Shown: positions 10,248-19,051, counted from the stretch's first letter. The stretch is 64,000 nucleotides of DNA from JAJDXO01 sp965213765 (GCA_965213765.1 OZ243926.1:2728001-2792000), one strand, 5' to 3'. The notes: generated by a model not told the origin, from the sequence alone. A program made the numbers and translations.

Positions 10248-11368
10248 GAGAACCCGCCGTCGGCATCGGGGTGACGGCCAAAATGACCGTAGGCCGCCGT
10301 CCGCGCGTAGATCGGCTTGCTGAGCCCGAGGTGTTCACGAATTCCCCGGGGGCTCAAATCCATGACGTCCTGCAACGCCCGGGAGAGCTTCGTCTCGTCG
10401 GCCTGGCCGGTGCCCGACGTGTCGACATAGACCGACAGCGGCTTGGAGACGCCAATGGCATAGGCCAGCTGGATGGTGCAGCGCTCCGCCAATTCCGCGG
10501 CAACCACGTTCTTCGCCAGGTACCGCGCCGCATAGGCCGCCGAGCGGTCGACCTTGGTCGGATCCTTGCCCGAGAAGGCGCCGCCGCCATGCGGGGCCGC
10601 GCCGCCGTAGGTGTCGACGATGATTTTCCGGCCCGTCAGTCCCGCATCCCCATCGGGCCCGCCGATGACAAACCGGCCCGTCGGGTTGACGTAAAAGCTG
10701 TCTTCATCGCACATCCAGCCGTCAGGCAGCACGTTGACGACGTGGGGCCGGACGATTTCGCGGACCGCTTCCTGGTCAAGCTCTTCCGCGTGTTGCGTCG
10801 AAACCACGAGCGAGGTTGCCGTTACCGGCTTTCCGTCTTCGTAGCGCAACGTCACCTGGCTCTTGGAATCGGGACCCAGGCCGGGCTCGGCGCCGGAATG
10901 ACGGGCCTCGGCCAGCGATTTGAGAATCTCGTGGGAATAATGAATCGGCGCCGGCATCAGCGCCTCGGTCTCGCGGCACGCGTAGCCGAACATGATGCCC
11001 TGGTCGCCGGCGCCTTCATCCTTGTTTCCCGCGGCATCGACGCCTTGCGCGATATCCGTTGACTGGTTGTGCACATAGACCGAAACCTCGGCGTCCTTCC
11101 AATGAAACCCATCCTGCTCATAGCCGATATCCTTCACCGCGTTTCGCGCCACCTCTTCCAGCTGCGCATGGGTGATCGATTGCGGCCCCCGGACCTCGCC
11201 GGCGAGTACGATCCGGTTGGTGGTGCAGAGGGTTTCGACCGCGACCCGCGAATGGGGATCGCCGGTGAGGTAGGTGTCGACGACGGCATCCGAAACTCGA
11301 TCGCATACCTTGTCCGGATGTCCCTCGGACACGGACTCACTGGTGAATAGATAGGAATTGGATGCCAC
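10193..11368 (-). CDS. metK: S-adenosylmethionine synthetase
   Basis: Makes SAM from methionine and ATP. I place the start at GTG 11368 because GGAGGT lies 7 bases upstream, giving VASNSYLFTSESVSEGHPDK and 391 aa. An upstream in-frame start at 11389 would swallow that ribosome-binding site. Signatures are GHPDK (16-20), GAGDQGIMFGYA and the phosphate loop GGGAFSGKDPTKVDRS. The product also supplies the cofactor for TrmB, encoded just downstream. Confidence 0.97.
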   Translation of the reverse strand: MASNSYLFTSESVSEGHPDKVCDRVSDAVVDTYLTGDPHSRVAVETLCTTNRIVLAGEVRGPQSITHAQLEEVARNAVKDIGYEQDGFHWKDAEVSVYVHNQSTDIAQGVDAAGNKDEGAGDQGIMFGYACRETEALMPAPIHYSHEILKSLAEARHSGAEPGLGPDSKSQVTLRYEDGKPVTATSLVVSTQHAEELDQEAVREIVRPHVVNVLPDGWMCDEDSFYVNPTGRFVIGGPDGDAGLTGRKIIVDTYGGAAPHGGGAFSGKDPTKVDRSAAYAARYLAKNVVAAELAERCTIQLAYAIGVSKPLSVYVDTSGTGQADETKLSRALQDVMDLSPRGIREHLGLSKPIYARTAAYGHFGRHPDADGGFSWEKTDLVDDLKTALNGG

Positions 11369-11495
11369 GGATCGACCTCCGAATATCAAACGTCATGCAG
11401 TTCCAAATGGAAACGTCCACCCCGACGCGGGGTTGGTCCCGGCCGGCTGAACCCAACTGGAATCGGACCGGATAGGACGCCTCACCCGAGGGCGG
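11369..11495 (-). promoter_or_regulatory. Structured 5' leader of metK, function unknown
   Basis: About 125 nt lie between the proposed promoter and the GTG of metK. On the minus strand they contain two local hairpins (CCCCG-CGT-CGGGG at 11432-11420 and TTCC-ATTT-GGAA at 11412-11401) and a possible long-range pairing CGTCC/GGACG enclosing them. The GGAGGT site is at the 3' end. I could not match it to SAM-I, SAM-II, SAM/SAH or SAH riboswitch consensus by eye. Confidence 0.4.
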
Positions 11496-11496
11496 C

Positions 11497-11525
11497 TTTG
11501 TTGCAAGCTTTATTTGCCGCGTCAA
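11497..11525 (-). promoter_or_regulatory. Candidate sigma-70 promoter of metK
   Basis: On the minus strand TTGACG (11525-11520) is separated by 17 bp from AACAAA (11502-11497). The -35 box is good and the -10 box weak. A perfect 8-bp hairpin with a GAGA loop (11583-11564, GGCCCATC / GATGGGCC) lies just upstream, between the XRE gene and this promoter. Confidence 0.4.
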
Positions 11526-11600
11526 GGGCCGGGCAGGTCACGGCGGGGGCGGGGGACGGCTGTGGCCCATCTCTCGATGGGCCATGGCCCATGGCGGTTC

Positions 11601-12086
11601 CTAACTCATCCTGGCCAGGGATTTGACCAGTTCGAATACCCGCTTTCGAACGGCGGGGCTCGGCACCTTGTAGTAGGCCCGGACCAGTTCCAGCGTTTCC
11701 CGGCGGGTTAGCGGATCCTTGTCGGCCGGCGCCTGAACCTGGCCGCTCTTGGCGCCCGCCGCCTCGCTTTGGCGGTCCTGAACGTCACCCGGCATCTCTT
11801 CGAAGAAATACGCGACCGGCACATCCAGGACCTTGGCGAGATCGTACAACCGGCTCGAACCGATCCGGTTCGCGCCGCGTTCGTATTTTTGAATCTGCTG
11901 GAAGGTCAATCCGACCGCTTCGCCGAGTTTCTCCTGGCTCAGTCCGAGCAGGGTGCGGCGAAGCCGTACCCGGCCGCCGACGTGGATATCAACCGGATCG
12001 GCCACCCCCGGCACCCGCCGCCGCGTGATACGACGGACAGGCGCACCCTGCAGCCTGGGCGATCTAGCACGTGGTTTTCTAGGCAT
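11601..12086 (-). CDS. XRE-family helix-turn-helix transcriptional regulator
   Basis: DNA-binding protein of 161 aa. The XRE domain (about residues 33-95) reads VRLRRTLLGLSQEKLGEAVG, LTFQQIQKYERGANRIGSSR, then LYDLAKVLDVPVAYFF. The tail has a short helix (LVRAYYKVPSPAVRKRVFEL) typical of the small XRE proteins found upstream of metK in Alphaproteobacteria. The first 28 residues are basic and poorly conserved, and translation may begin later. Its targets are unknown; control of metK is only suggested by adjacency. Confidence 0.9.
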   Translation of the reverse strand: MPRKPRARSPRLQGAPVRRITRRRVPGVADPVDIHVGGRVRLRRTLLGLSQEKLGEAVGLTFQQIQKYERGANRIGSSRLYDLAKVLDVPVAYFFEEMPGDVQDRQSEAAGAKSGQVQAPADKDPLTRRETLELVRAYYKVPSPAVRKRVFELVKSLARMS

Positions 12087-12231
12087 CGTGTTTTACCCGA
12101 GTTAGTGTCTTGAGGAGCTTTTGGACGTTGCCCGCTTCCCTTCGCTCCCCCCGCGGATTGCCGGACCCGTCCCTCGGGAATGGCAACCTGTTACGGCTCC
12201 TTAGGTTCGCGAGCTTTTTTTACGCTTTCAT

Positions 12232-12262
12232 AATATAGCAAAAATGGGATTTCGGGTGTCAT
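12232..12262 (-). promoter_or_regulatory. Candidate promoter for the XRE regulator
   Basis: On the minus strand ATGACA (12262-12257) and TATATT (12237-12232) are 19 bp apart in the AT-rich spacer between lnt and the XRE gene. The -35 box overlaps the lnt stop codon. The spacing is longer than ideal, so the call is tentative. Confidence 0.4.
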
Positions 12263-13851
12263 TTTTCAATTCTCCGGATTCCGGCCGCGGCCAGAATGAT
12301 CAGCACCAGGGAGAGGGGGACCCAATTGCCCCACGCGGCATAGAAAGTAGGCGAAAGGGCGCCCGGCAGTTTGCTGTCAAGCGCCACGGCCTGGTTGAGC
12401 TTCGAACGGACGACGATCCGGCCGTACGGATCAACCACACCGGAAATGCCGGTGTTGGCCACCCGGACCAACGGCAATCCCTCTTCGACCGCCCTGAGCC
12501 GCGTGCTCGCGAAGTGCTGGTACGGGCCCGATGAGGTGCCGAACCAGGCATCGTTCGTCAGGTTCAGCAGCCACCCGGGACGGTCGGCACCGTCGACCAC
12601 CCGGCCGGGAAAAATCGCCTCGTAGCAGATCAATGGACTGAACGCCGGCCCGCCCGGGAGGTTAATGCTCCGCTGTCCGGGCCCCGGACTGAAGTCGGTC
12701 CGCCCCGCCGTGATCTTGTCGATTCGGAACACCGGCCGCAGCGGGACGTACTCCCCAAACGGAACCAGATGGTGCTTGTCATAGGTACCGGCAATCCGTT
12801 CGTCCGCGGTAACGACCGCGAGGCTGTTCCACAACCGGCGCCGGGCGACGCCGCGCCCGGGTTCGGCCGACGTCCTGAGCGCCCCTGAAATCAATGCCCC
12901 GCCGGCCGGCGCCGCCTGGGCAAGCGCGGCGAGCGCCTGCCGATTGCCGTCGAGGAGGAACGGCACGGCGGTTTCCGGCCAAATCACGTGGGTCGGCGCG
13001 GCGCCCGAATTCGGTTGCCGGCTCAACGTGCGCAGGGTCGCGAGATGGCGGCCCAGCAACTCGGGACGCCACTTGTCACGCTGGGCGATATTCGGCTGAA
13101 CCAACCGCAGCCGGACATTTTCTACGGCATCCGTATTCGCCGATGCCAGACGCGCGGCGCCGGCGCCCCACACCATGGCCAAGAGAACCAGCGGGGCGCC
13201 ACTCCAGACCCAGCGGCTGCGGAGGGGCACGTTCCGGTCGCCGAGCAGGGCGGGAAAAGACGCGGCGGCGACGGTCAGCAGGCTCAGAAGATAGGTCCCG
13301 CCAAACGCCGCCGCCTGGATTATTGAATCGGAAAATGTCCAGGCGGTTCCGACAAGGTTCCAGGGAAATCCCGTCAGCGCCCAGCCCCGGACCCATTCGG
13401 CGCCGACCCAGAAGCCGGCAAACCCGAGCACGCGGAGAGGGCCCGCCGGCGCCCACAGACGGGTCAATACGGCGACAAGGGCGAAGTAAATTCCGAGCAA
13501 CGCGGCCAAACCGGTGACCGCAAACGGGATCATCCAGGCAAAGGTCTTGGCGTCGACAAGAAAGGAAAACGAGATCCAATAAAGACCGGCCACGAAGTAG
13601 CCGATACCGAAACACCAGCCGACGAGCGCGGCCGGGATCAGGGTGCGGCGCCGAGTTGCATGTTCGGGGCCGCCGTCGATCAACCAAACGAGGACGATAA
13701 ACGCCGGCGGAAGCGCGACGACAAAATACACCGGCGGCAGCGCCGAGACCACGACGGCGCCGGCAAGAATCGCCAGACCGTACCGCCGCCAGCCGACAAG
13801 GCGGATTACGGCGTCCCGCAGGCGCTCGGCTATGACGGGAAGACCGCTCAC
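12259..13851 (-). CDS. lnt: Apolipoprotein N-acyltransferase
   Basis: Inner-membrane enzyme that adds the third acyl chain to lipoproteins. I start at GTG 13851 (VSGLPVIAERLRDAV, 530 aa) because codons further upstream come from the neighbouring repeat element. Multiple hydrophobic helices fill the first 230 residues. The nitrilase domain carries the Glu-Lys-Cys triad in VIWPETAVPFL, TYDKHHLVPFGEYVP and LICYEAIFPG. It follows corC, as in many Proteobacteria. The start is the least certain part. Confidence 0.95.
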   Translation of the reverse strand: MSGLPVIAERLRDAVIRLVGWRRYGLAILAGAVVVSALPPVYFVVALPPAFIVLVWLIDGGPEHATRRRTLIPAALVGWCFGIGYFVAGLYWISFSFLVDAKTFAWMIPFAVTGLAALLGIYFALVAVLTRLWAPAGPLRVLGFAGFWVGAEWVRGWALTGFPWNLVGTAWTFSDSIIQAAAFGGTYLLSLLTVAAASFPALLGDRNVPLRSRWVWSGAPLVLLAMVWGAGAARLASANTDAVENVRLRLVQPNIAQRDKWRPELLGRHLATLRTLSRQPNSGAAPTHVIWPETAVPFLLDGNRQALAALAQAAPAGGALISGALRTSAEPGRGVARRRLWNSLAVVTADERIAGTYDKHHLVPFGEYVPLRPVFRIDKITAGRTDFSPGPGQRSINLPGGPAFSPLICYEAIFPGRVVDGADRPGWLLNLTNDAWFGTSSGPYQHFASTRLRAVEEGLPLVRVANTGISGVVDPYGRIVVRSKLNQAVALDSKLPGALSPTFYAAWGNWVPLSLVLIILAAAGIRRIEK

Positions 13852-13866
13852 GCCGATGACTTCAGC

Positions 13867-14205
13867 TAAAGTCCGGACTCGATTGAGCCACCATAGGAGT
13901 ATTGTGGCGATGAGGACGGTGCGGCACAAGGTCCCTCGCCCCCGTCAGGGGGGAGGGATCGGTCTTTCTTTTTGCACCCTCGCCCCCGTCAGGGGGAGAG
14001 GGATGCGGAGGGTTGGCGAGGCGAACGCCGAGCCTACCCGCAGCCGGGTGAGGGGGAATTTCCATATCACCCTCACTCCCACCCTCACCCCGGCCCTCTC
14101 CCGGAGGGAGAGGAAGTTTCGGTGCGTCCCCTCGCCCCCTTCCCGGGAGAGGGGCAGGGCGGGAGGGCGCAAAAAGGAGAATCCCCTAATTGAGTACGGA
14201 CCCTA
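13867..14205 (+). repeat. Dispersed MITE-like repeat, copy A
   Basis: 339 bp filling the corC-lnt spacer. The left end is TAAAGTCCGGACTCGATTGAG and the right end, read inward, TAGGGTCCGTACTCAATTAG: imperfect inverted repeats with TA at both outer ends. The interior holds several palindromic blocks (CCCTCGCCCCC...GGGGGAGAGGG). The terminal TAG on the right is the stop codon of corC. Related copies are at 19131, 33117 and 36549. Confidence 0.8.
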
Positions 14206-15132
14206 GTCCTGTGCCTCGGCCGCCGGGTCGTCCGACGCGGCAACGCCTCTGACGCGCAGCCGCCTGATGCGCCGGGGGTCGGCCTCGAGGACCTCAATCT
14301 CCGCGCCCGACGGGTGCCGCACGAGTTCACCGCGGATAGGGACCCGTCCGGCGAGCGAGAATACCAGCCCGCCCAAAGTGTCGATTTCCTCCCGTTCCCC
14401 GGACGACGCGATGGACCCGAACCGTTTCTCGAAATCCTCGATCAGGACGCGCGCATCGGCGTCGATCGCCCCGTCGGCCCGGATGCTGACCTCCGGCTCG
14501 ACTTCGCGGTCGTGTTCGTCCTCGATTTCGCCGACGATCTCCTCGACCAGATCCTCGATGGTCAGCAGCCCGTCCACGCCGCCGAACTCGTCGACCACCA
14601 GCGCCATGTGGGTCCGCTTGACGCGCATTTCCAGCAACAGTTCGAGCACCTGCATGGACGGCGCGACAAACAGCACGTCCCTCATCACGTCGCGAATCCT
14701 GAACCCGTTCTCCGTATCGGTTCGGTCGATGAGGTCCTTGAAGTGAACCATGCCGATCGCATCGTCGAGGGTCTCCTGATAGACCGGCACCCGGGAATGG
14801 CCGGCCGACTTGATGACCTTTATCAGGTCGTCGAGCGCCGAATCCGCGTCGATGGCGACGATATCGGCCCGCGGCACCATCACGTCGGCAACGGTCTGGT
14901 CACGCAGCTTAAGGATGTTGGCAAGCAGCGTCCGCTCCTGGCGGTCGAATTCAACCGCCGAGCCTTCCTGATCCTCGATCAGTTCCTCAATGGTTTCCCG
15001 TACCGAATTTTCGCCGTTCCGTCCCCACAGCCTGCCGGTCAAGCCGCGCCAGGCCCGCGAAATTCCCGTTGGTTCATCGGCCCCGGATGTCCGGGGCGTG
15101 GGAGAGTGGCCGCCGCCCGGGTCGTCGGTCAT
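14203..15132 (-). CDS. CBS-domain protein of the CorC/HlyC family
   Basis: Cytoplasmic protein of 309 aa with two CBS motifs (about 80-205: DVMVPRADIVAID, HSRVPVYQETLDDAIGMVHF, THMALVVDEFGGVDGLLTIED) and a C-terminal CorC_HlyC/transporter-associated domain ending near 295. The family is linked to Mg/Co efflux (CorC), but the role of the ybeY-lnt associated members is not settled. ATG 15132 overlaps the ybeY stop by ATGA. Its stop TAG is the outer edge of repeat copy A. Confidence 0.93.
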   Translation of the reverse strand: MTDDPGGGHSPTPRTSGADEPTGISRAWRGLTGRLWGRNGENSVRETIEELIEDQEGSAVEFDRQERTLLANILKLRDQTVADVMVPRADIVAIDADSALDDLIKVIKSAGHSRVPVYQETLDDAIGMVHFKDLIDRTDTENGFRIRDVMRDVLFVAPSMQVLELLLEMRVKRTHMALVVDEFGGVDGLLTIEDLVEEIVGEIEDEHDREVEPEVSIRADGAIDADARVLIEDFEKRFGSIASSGEREEIDTLGGLVFSLAGRVPIRGELVRHPSGAEIEVLEADPRRIRRLRVRGVAASDDPAAEAQD

Positions 15133-15653
15133 TTGATCATATCACCTGCCGCCGCCGGTTCCGTCCCGGCAACGGCGTAGGGATTTGGGATGCCCCATCG
15201 TTCGAGTAGCCGGGCCTCGAGCCCTTCCATGATTTCCGCGTCCGACTCCTGCTCATGATCATACCCCAAAAGATGCAGAATACCGTGCACCAAGAGGTGA
15301 GCGAGGTGGAATTCGGGGTGCGCGGCCTGCGCCGGCGACAAATCCCGGCTTGCCTCCCCGCAGGCAATAACGATATCGCCGAAGAGACGCGGGGCGCCGT
15401 TGACCGGCGGCCGATGGTTTTCTTCGATGCCGAACGACAGCACGTCCGTCGCCGCATCCTTTCCGCGGTAGTCGCGGTTGAGGCCGCGAACGAACTCGTC
15501 CTCGGCGAGGACGACGGACAGCTCCCCATCGGTCTCGCCCAACGCTTCCAGCGCTTCCGAAGCGATCCTGGTGCAGTACCCGACCGGGTCGGGCGTTATC
15601 TCCCGCCACGCGGGGTCCCGCAGATCCACGGCAACCTCGAAGCCGGCCATCAT
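15129..15653 (-). CDS. ybeY: Endoribonuclease YbeY
   Basis: Zinc metallo-RNase involved in 16S rRNA 3'-end maturation and ribosome quality control. The 174-residue protein shows the zinc motif HGILHLLGYDH with His 123, 127 and 133. The ATG at 15653 overlaps the phoH stop (TGA 15650-15652), and a second ATG follows at once. Both neighbours overlap it, indicating tight coupling of phoH-ybeY-corC. Confidence 0.96.
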   Translation of the reverse strand: MMAGFEVAVDLRDPAWREITPDPVGYCTRIASEALEALGETDGELSVVLAEDEFVRGLNRDYRGKDAATDVLSFGIEENHRPPVNGAPRLFGDIVIACGEASRDLSPAQAAHPEFHLAHLLVHGILHLLGYDHEQESDAEIMEGLEARLLERWGIPNPYAVAGTEPAAAGDMIK

Positions 15654-16627
15654 ACGGACCCGGCGGTATCCCGGGTGTCGTAGGCCTCGATGACCCGGGA
15701 TACCAATTGATGGCGGATGACGTCTTTCGCGGTGAAGTTCAGGAACGCCACCCCGTCAACGTCCTTCAGCACGTTGACCGCGTCGCGAAGTCCGGACCTG
15801 GCGCCGCCCGGCAAATCGACCTGACTCAAATCGCCGGTGACGACCATGCGGGCGTTCTCGCCGAGGCGGGTCAGGAACATCTTCATTTGTACGGCGGTCG
15901 TGTTCTGTGCTTCGTCGAGAATGACGAAGGAATGAGACAGGGTGCGCCCCCGCATGAAGGCCAGGGGCGCGATCTCGATCTCGCCGGTGTCGATTTTCTT
16001 CGCCACCTGGTTGCCCGGCAACATGTCGTGAAGGGCATCGTAGAGCGGGCGCAGATAAGGATCGACCTTGTCCTTCATATCGCCCGGCAGAAAGCCGAGC
16101 TGCTCGCCGGCCTCGACCGCCGGACGGGACAGGACGATGCGATCGATCTCGCCCCTGACCAGGCTTTCGACCGCCTTGGCAACCGCAAGATAGGTCTTGC
16201 CGGTTCCGGCCGGACCCAGGCCGAACACCAGGTCATGATTGTCGATCGCCTGGAGATACGCCGCCTGCCGCCGGGAGCGGGGCAATATCTGCCGTTTGCG
16301 GGTCTGGACCGCCAAGTCTTCCGGCAAAAGGTTTCCGCCGGGCGCCTCGGCCATGCGCAGCGCACCATCCACTTCCGCCGGATCGATCTCGGCCCCTTGT
16401 TCGAGGCGCGTATAAAGTCCGCTCAAGACGTTCCGGGCGACCTCGGCGGCCACCGCCGGGCCGGTAATCGTCACCGCGTTGCCGCGGGACCGGAGCTCGA
16501 CTTCCAATTCCTGTTCGATACGCGCGAGATGAGAGTTATGGCTGCCGAACAACTGCGGCAGCAAACGGTTGTCGTCAAACTCAAGCTCTACCGTCGTGGC
16601 GTCAGACGTCGCCGAAGCTATGGTCAA
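15650..16627 (-). CDS. PhoH-like ATPase (YbeZ)
   Basis: P-loop ATPase, probably an RNA helicase-like partner of YbeY. The 325-residue protein has an N-terminal KH-like region (about 20-80), Walker A GPAGTGKT (138-145) and Walker B FVILDEAQN. The start is TTG 16627, supported by GGAGAGG 8 bases upstream and by overlap with the miaB stop (TTGA). It may be annotated as ybeZ or phoH. Confidence 0.95.
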   Translation of the reverse strand: MTIASATSDATTVELEFDDNRLLPQLFGSHNSHLARIEQELEVELRSRGNAVTITGPAVAAEVARNVLSGLYTRLEQGAEIDPAEVDGALRMAEAPGGNLLPEDLAVQTRKRQILPRSRRQAAYLQAIDNHDLVFGLGPAGTGKTYLAVAKAVESLVRGEIDRIVLSRPAVEAGEQLGFLPGDMKDKVDPYLRPLYDALHDMLPGNQVAKKIDTGEIEIAPLAFMRGRTLSHSFVILDEAQNTTAVQMKMFLTRLGENARMVVTGDLSQVDLPGGARSGLRDAVNVLKDVDGVAFLNFTAKDVIRHQLVSRVIEAYDTRDTAGSV

Positions 16628-18012
16628 GCGAAAGCCCTCTCCATATGCGAACCGTTTCCTCCTCCTTCTTCCCCCGCCAAACGCGCACTCAGGCTGTTGG
16701 CGTGGGCATCGGTAATCTCCAATTCCGCGATGCAGCCGAAATAACGGGCGGGCGCATCCACGTGAACCGGCTGCATATAAACACTGCGGCCGGCAAATTG
16801 CCCGGTCTTTCGGCCCGGACGATCCAGCAGCACCGCCATCTTGCGGCCAATTGACGACCGGTTAAAGACAATCTGATTTTGGTCGAGCACCGCCTGCAGT
16901 TCCGACAACCGTTCCGCCTTGACGCTTTCGTCGATCTGATTTGGCATCGCCGCTCCGGGGGTTCCCGGCCGGGTCGAATATTTGAACGAGTACGCTTGAA
17001 TGAACCGGGTTTCCCGGGCGAGCGCCACGGTCTCGTTGAAATCTTCCTCGGTTTCGCCGGGAAAGCCGACAATGAAGTCCGATGACAGTTTCAGGTCCGG
17101 CCGCGCCGCCATCAGTTTGTCGACGATCCGGCGGTAATCGTCCCGGGTATGCCGGCGGTTCATGGCGGCCAAAATCCGATCGGAGCCCGATTGCACCGGC
17201 AGGTGAAGAAACGGCATCAACGCCTCGACCTCGCCGTGCGCCGCGATCAGATCGTCCGACATGTCCCGCGGATGGGAGGTGGTGTAGCGGATGCGCTTCA
17301 GTCCGCCGATTTCGGCCAGCCGGCGGATCAGCTCACCGAGGCCCGCCTCGGCCCCGCCACCGGCATCGCCGTGATAGGCGTTGACGTTCTGCCCGAGCAG
17401 GGTGATTTCGAGGGCCCCGTGACCGACGACACGGCGCGCCTCGTCCAAGACATCCTTCACCGGACGGGAGAACTCCGCGCCCCTGGTGTACGGCACGACG
17501 CAGAAGGTGCAGAACCTGTCACAGCCTTCCTGGACCGAGAGAAACGCGCTGGGACCCTGATGCCGGACCGGCGGCAGGTGATCGAATTTGGGCTCGGCCG
17601 GGAATTCGACATCGACGACCCCGGAAGGGTTCGACGGATCGCGCCGGGCCGCCTCGGCGATCAACCGCGGCAGGCGATGATAGGATTGCGGCCCCACCAC
17701 CATGTCCACGTACGGTGCCCGGCTGAGGATTTCGGCACCCTCGGCCTGTGCGACGCAGCCGGCGACGGCGATCATCGCGGTTTTGCCCTCGGCCGCGCGC
17801 GCCTCCTTGGATCGGCGGATACGGCCGAGTTCCGAATACAGCTTCTCCGCCGCCTTCTCCCGGATATGGCAGGTATTCAATACGACCAGATCGGCGTCGT
17901 CGGCCAGCTCGGTGGCCGCGTAGCCCAGCGGCGCCAGAACGTCGGCCATGCGCGCCGAATCGTAGACGTTCATCTGACAGCCGAAGGTCTTGATGTGCAG
18001 TTTACGCGTCAC
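16624..18012 (-). CDS. miaB: tRNA-2-methylthio-N6-isopentenyladenosine synthase MiaB
   Basis: Radical-SAM methylthiotransferase acting on A37 of tRNAs. 462 aa from GTG 18012. The N-terminal UPF0004 domain carries Cys 12, 48 and 86; the radical SAM cluster is C-x3-C-x2-C at 164, 168 and 171 (CDRFCTFC); a TRAM domain closes the protein. It lies between fur and phoH. Confidence 0.97.
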   Translation of the reverse strand: MTRKLHIKTFGCQMNVYDSARMADVLAPLGYAATELADDADLVVLNTCHIREKAAEKLYSELGRIRRSKEARAAEGKTAMIAVAGCVAQAEGAEILSRAPYVDMVVGPQSYHRLPRLIAEAARRDPSNPSGVVDVEFPAEPKFDHLPPVRHQGPSAFLSVQEGCDRFCTFCVVPYTRGAEFSRPVKDVLDEARRVVGHGALEITLLGQNVNAYHGDAGGGAEAGLGELIRRLAEIGGLKRIRYTTSHPRDMSDDLIAAHGEVEALMPFLHLPVQSGSDRILAAMNRRHTRDDYRRIVDKLMAARPDLKLSSDFIVGFPGETEEDFNETVALARETRFIQAYSFKYSTRPGTPGAAMPNQIDESVKAERLSELQAVLDQNQIVFNRSSIGRKMAVLLDRPGRKTGQFAGRSVYMQPVHVDAPARYFGCIAELEITDAHANSLSARLAGEEGGGNGSHMERAFA

Positions 18013-18051
18013 CGCGAGCTCTCAATTGTCCCGGAATCCAATTGCGCGCGT

Positions 18052-18486
18052 TCATTCGCCGTCATCGTCCAGCGGAACGCCGAACAACTCCAGCCGGTGC
18101 CCCACCAGTTTGAAACCAAATTCTTCGGCGACTTTGTCCTGTAGGGCTTCGATGGCCTCATTTTGAAACTCGATGATCTCACCGGTTTTCACGTTGATCA
18201 GGTGATCGTGGTGTTCGCCGGAAGCCTCTTCATAGCGCGCCCGGCCATCGCCGAAATCAAGCCGCTCCAGCAAGCCGGTTTCTTCAAACAGCCTGACGGT
18301 ACGGTAGACCGTCGCAATGCTGATCTTGGAATCGATTTCCGCCGAGCGTTGGTACAGCTCCTCGACGTCCGGATGATCGGAGGCTTCGGCAAGGACGCGC
18401 GCAATGACGCGGCGCTGCTCGGTCATCTTCATGCCGCGCTCGGCGCACATCTGCTCCAGACGGGTTTCGAGAGTCTGTTCTGACAC
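18052..18486 (-). CDS. fur: Fur-family metal-responsive regulator
   Basis: 144-residue repressor starting at GTG 18486. The winged helix lies in residues 1-85 (ISIATVYRTVRLFEETGL), followed by the metal-binding block EHHDHLINVKTGEIIEF. The CxxC structural-zinc motif of enterobacterial Fur is absent, as in the alphaproteobacterial Fur/Mur branch, so iron versus manganese sensing cannot be decided from sequence. The usual neighbour of miaB in this class. Confidence 0.92.
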   Translation of the reverse strand: MSEQTLETRLEQMCAERGMKMTEQRRVIARVLAEASDHPDVEELYQRSAEIDSKISIATVYRTVRLFEETGLLERLDFGDGRARYEEASGEHHDHLINVKTGEIIEFQNEAIEALQDKVAEEFGFKLVGHRLELFGVPLDDDGE

Positions 18487-18570
18487 GGTACCTTTATATC
18501 ACCGATGTGCCCGAATTGAACAATTAGAGCGAATTCCGGTCAAATTGAATCAATTTGGCCGGAAACTGCG

Positions 18571-18990
18571 CTAGGTCGCGGCGCGGCGCCGGCGGGGCCG
18601 GGTGCCGAGACCGATCTTCTTCGCCAGACTACTGCGGTGTTTGGCGTAATTCGGCGCCACCATCGGGTAGTCGCGCGGCAAACCCCACCGCTCCCGGTAT
18701 TCTTCGGGGGTCATGTTGTAGGCGGTCTTGAGATGGCGCTTCAGCATCTTCAGCTTCTTGCCGTCCTCAAGACAGATAATGTGGTCGGCGGTGACGGATT
18801 TCTTGATGGGAACCGCGGGCCGCGGGCGGTCCGGCACCGGCTGCGCGCCGCCAACGGCCGACAGGGATCTGTACACATCCTGGATGAGCCGCGGCAGGTC
18901 GCTGACCGGCAACGTATTGTTGCTTACGTGGGCCGCCACAATTTCCGTGGTCAGCTCCAACAATTCCCCATTTTTTCCCTGGTCGGACAT
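18571..18990 (-). CDS. MucR/Ros-family transcriptional regulator
   Basis: 139-residue zinc-finger-type regulator typical of Alphaproteobacteria. The DNA-binding part (about 70-130) reads ICLEDGKKLKMLKRHLKTAY followed by MTPEEYRERWGLP and YPMVAPNYAKHRSSLAKKIG, almost the standard MucR pattern. The last finger ligand (His in classic Ros) is Ala-Tyr here, and a second Cys is replaced by Asp, so zinc binding is uncertain. A basic tail follows. Known members control surface polysaccharide, motility and cell-cycle genes. Confidence 0.92.
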   Translation of the reverse strand: MSDQGKNGELLELTTEIVAAHVSNNTLPVSDLPRLIQDVYRSLSAVGGAQPVPDRPRPAVPIKKSVTADHIICLEDGKKLKMLKRHLKTAYNMTPEEYRERWGLPRDYPMVAPNYAKHRSSLAKKIGLGTRPRRRRAAT

Positions 18991-19022
18991 TAAATTAATA
19001 TTCCTTGCTTGAAGTTGGGATG

Positions 19023-19051
19023 TATATAGTTTTGCAAATACGGCGAATCAA
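19023..19051 (-). promoter_or_regulatory. Promoter of the MucR-family gene
   Basis: Minus strand TTGATT (19051-19046), 17-bp spacer, TATATA (19028-19023), about 35 bp from the ATG at 18990, which is preceded by AAGGA. It sits in an AT-rich patch that contrasts with the surrounding GC-rich DNA. AT-rich promoters of this type are where MucR proteins bind and autoregulate, but no operator can be proven by eye. Confidence 0.6.

Noticed and set aside
11369..11495. Known SAM riboswitch upstream of metK
   Set aside because: No visible match to the conserved cores of SAM-I, SAM-II, SAM/SAH or SAH classes; kept only as an unclassified leader.
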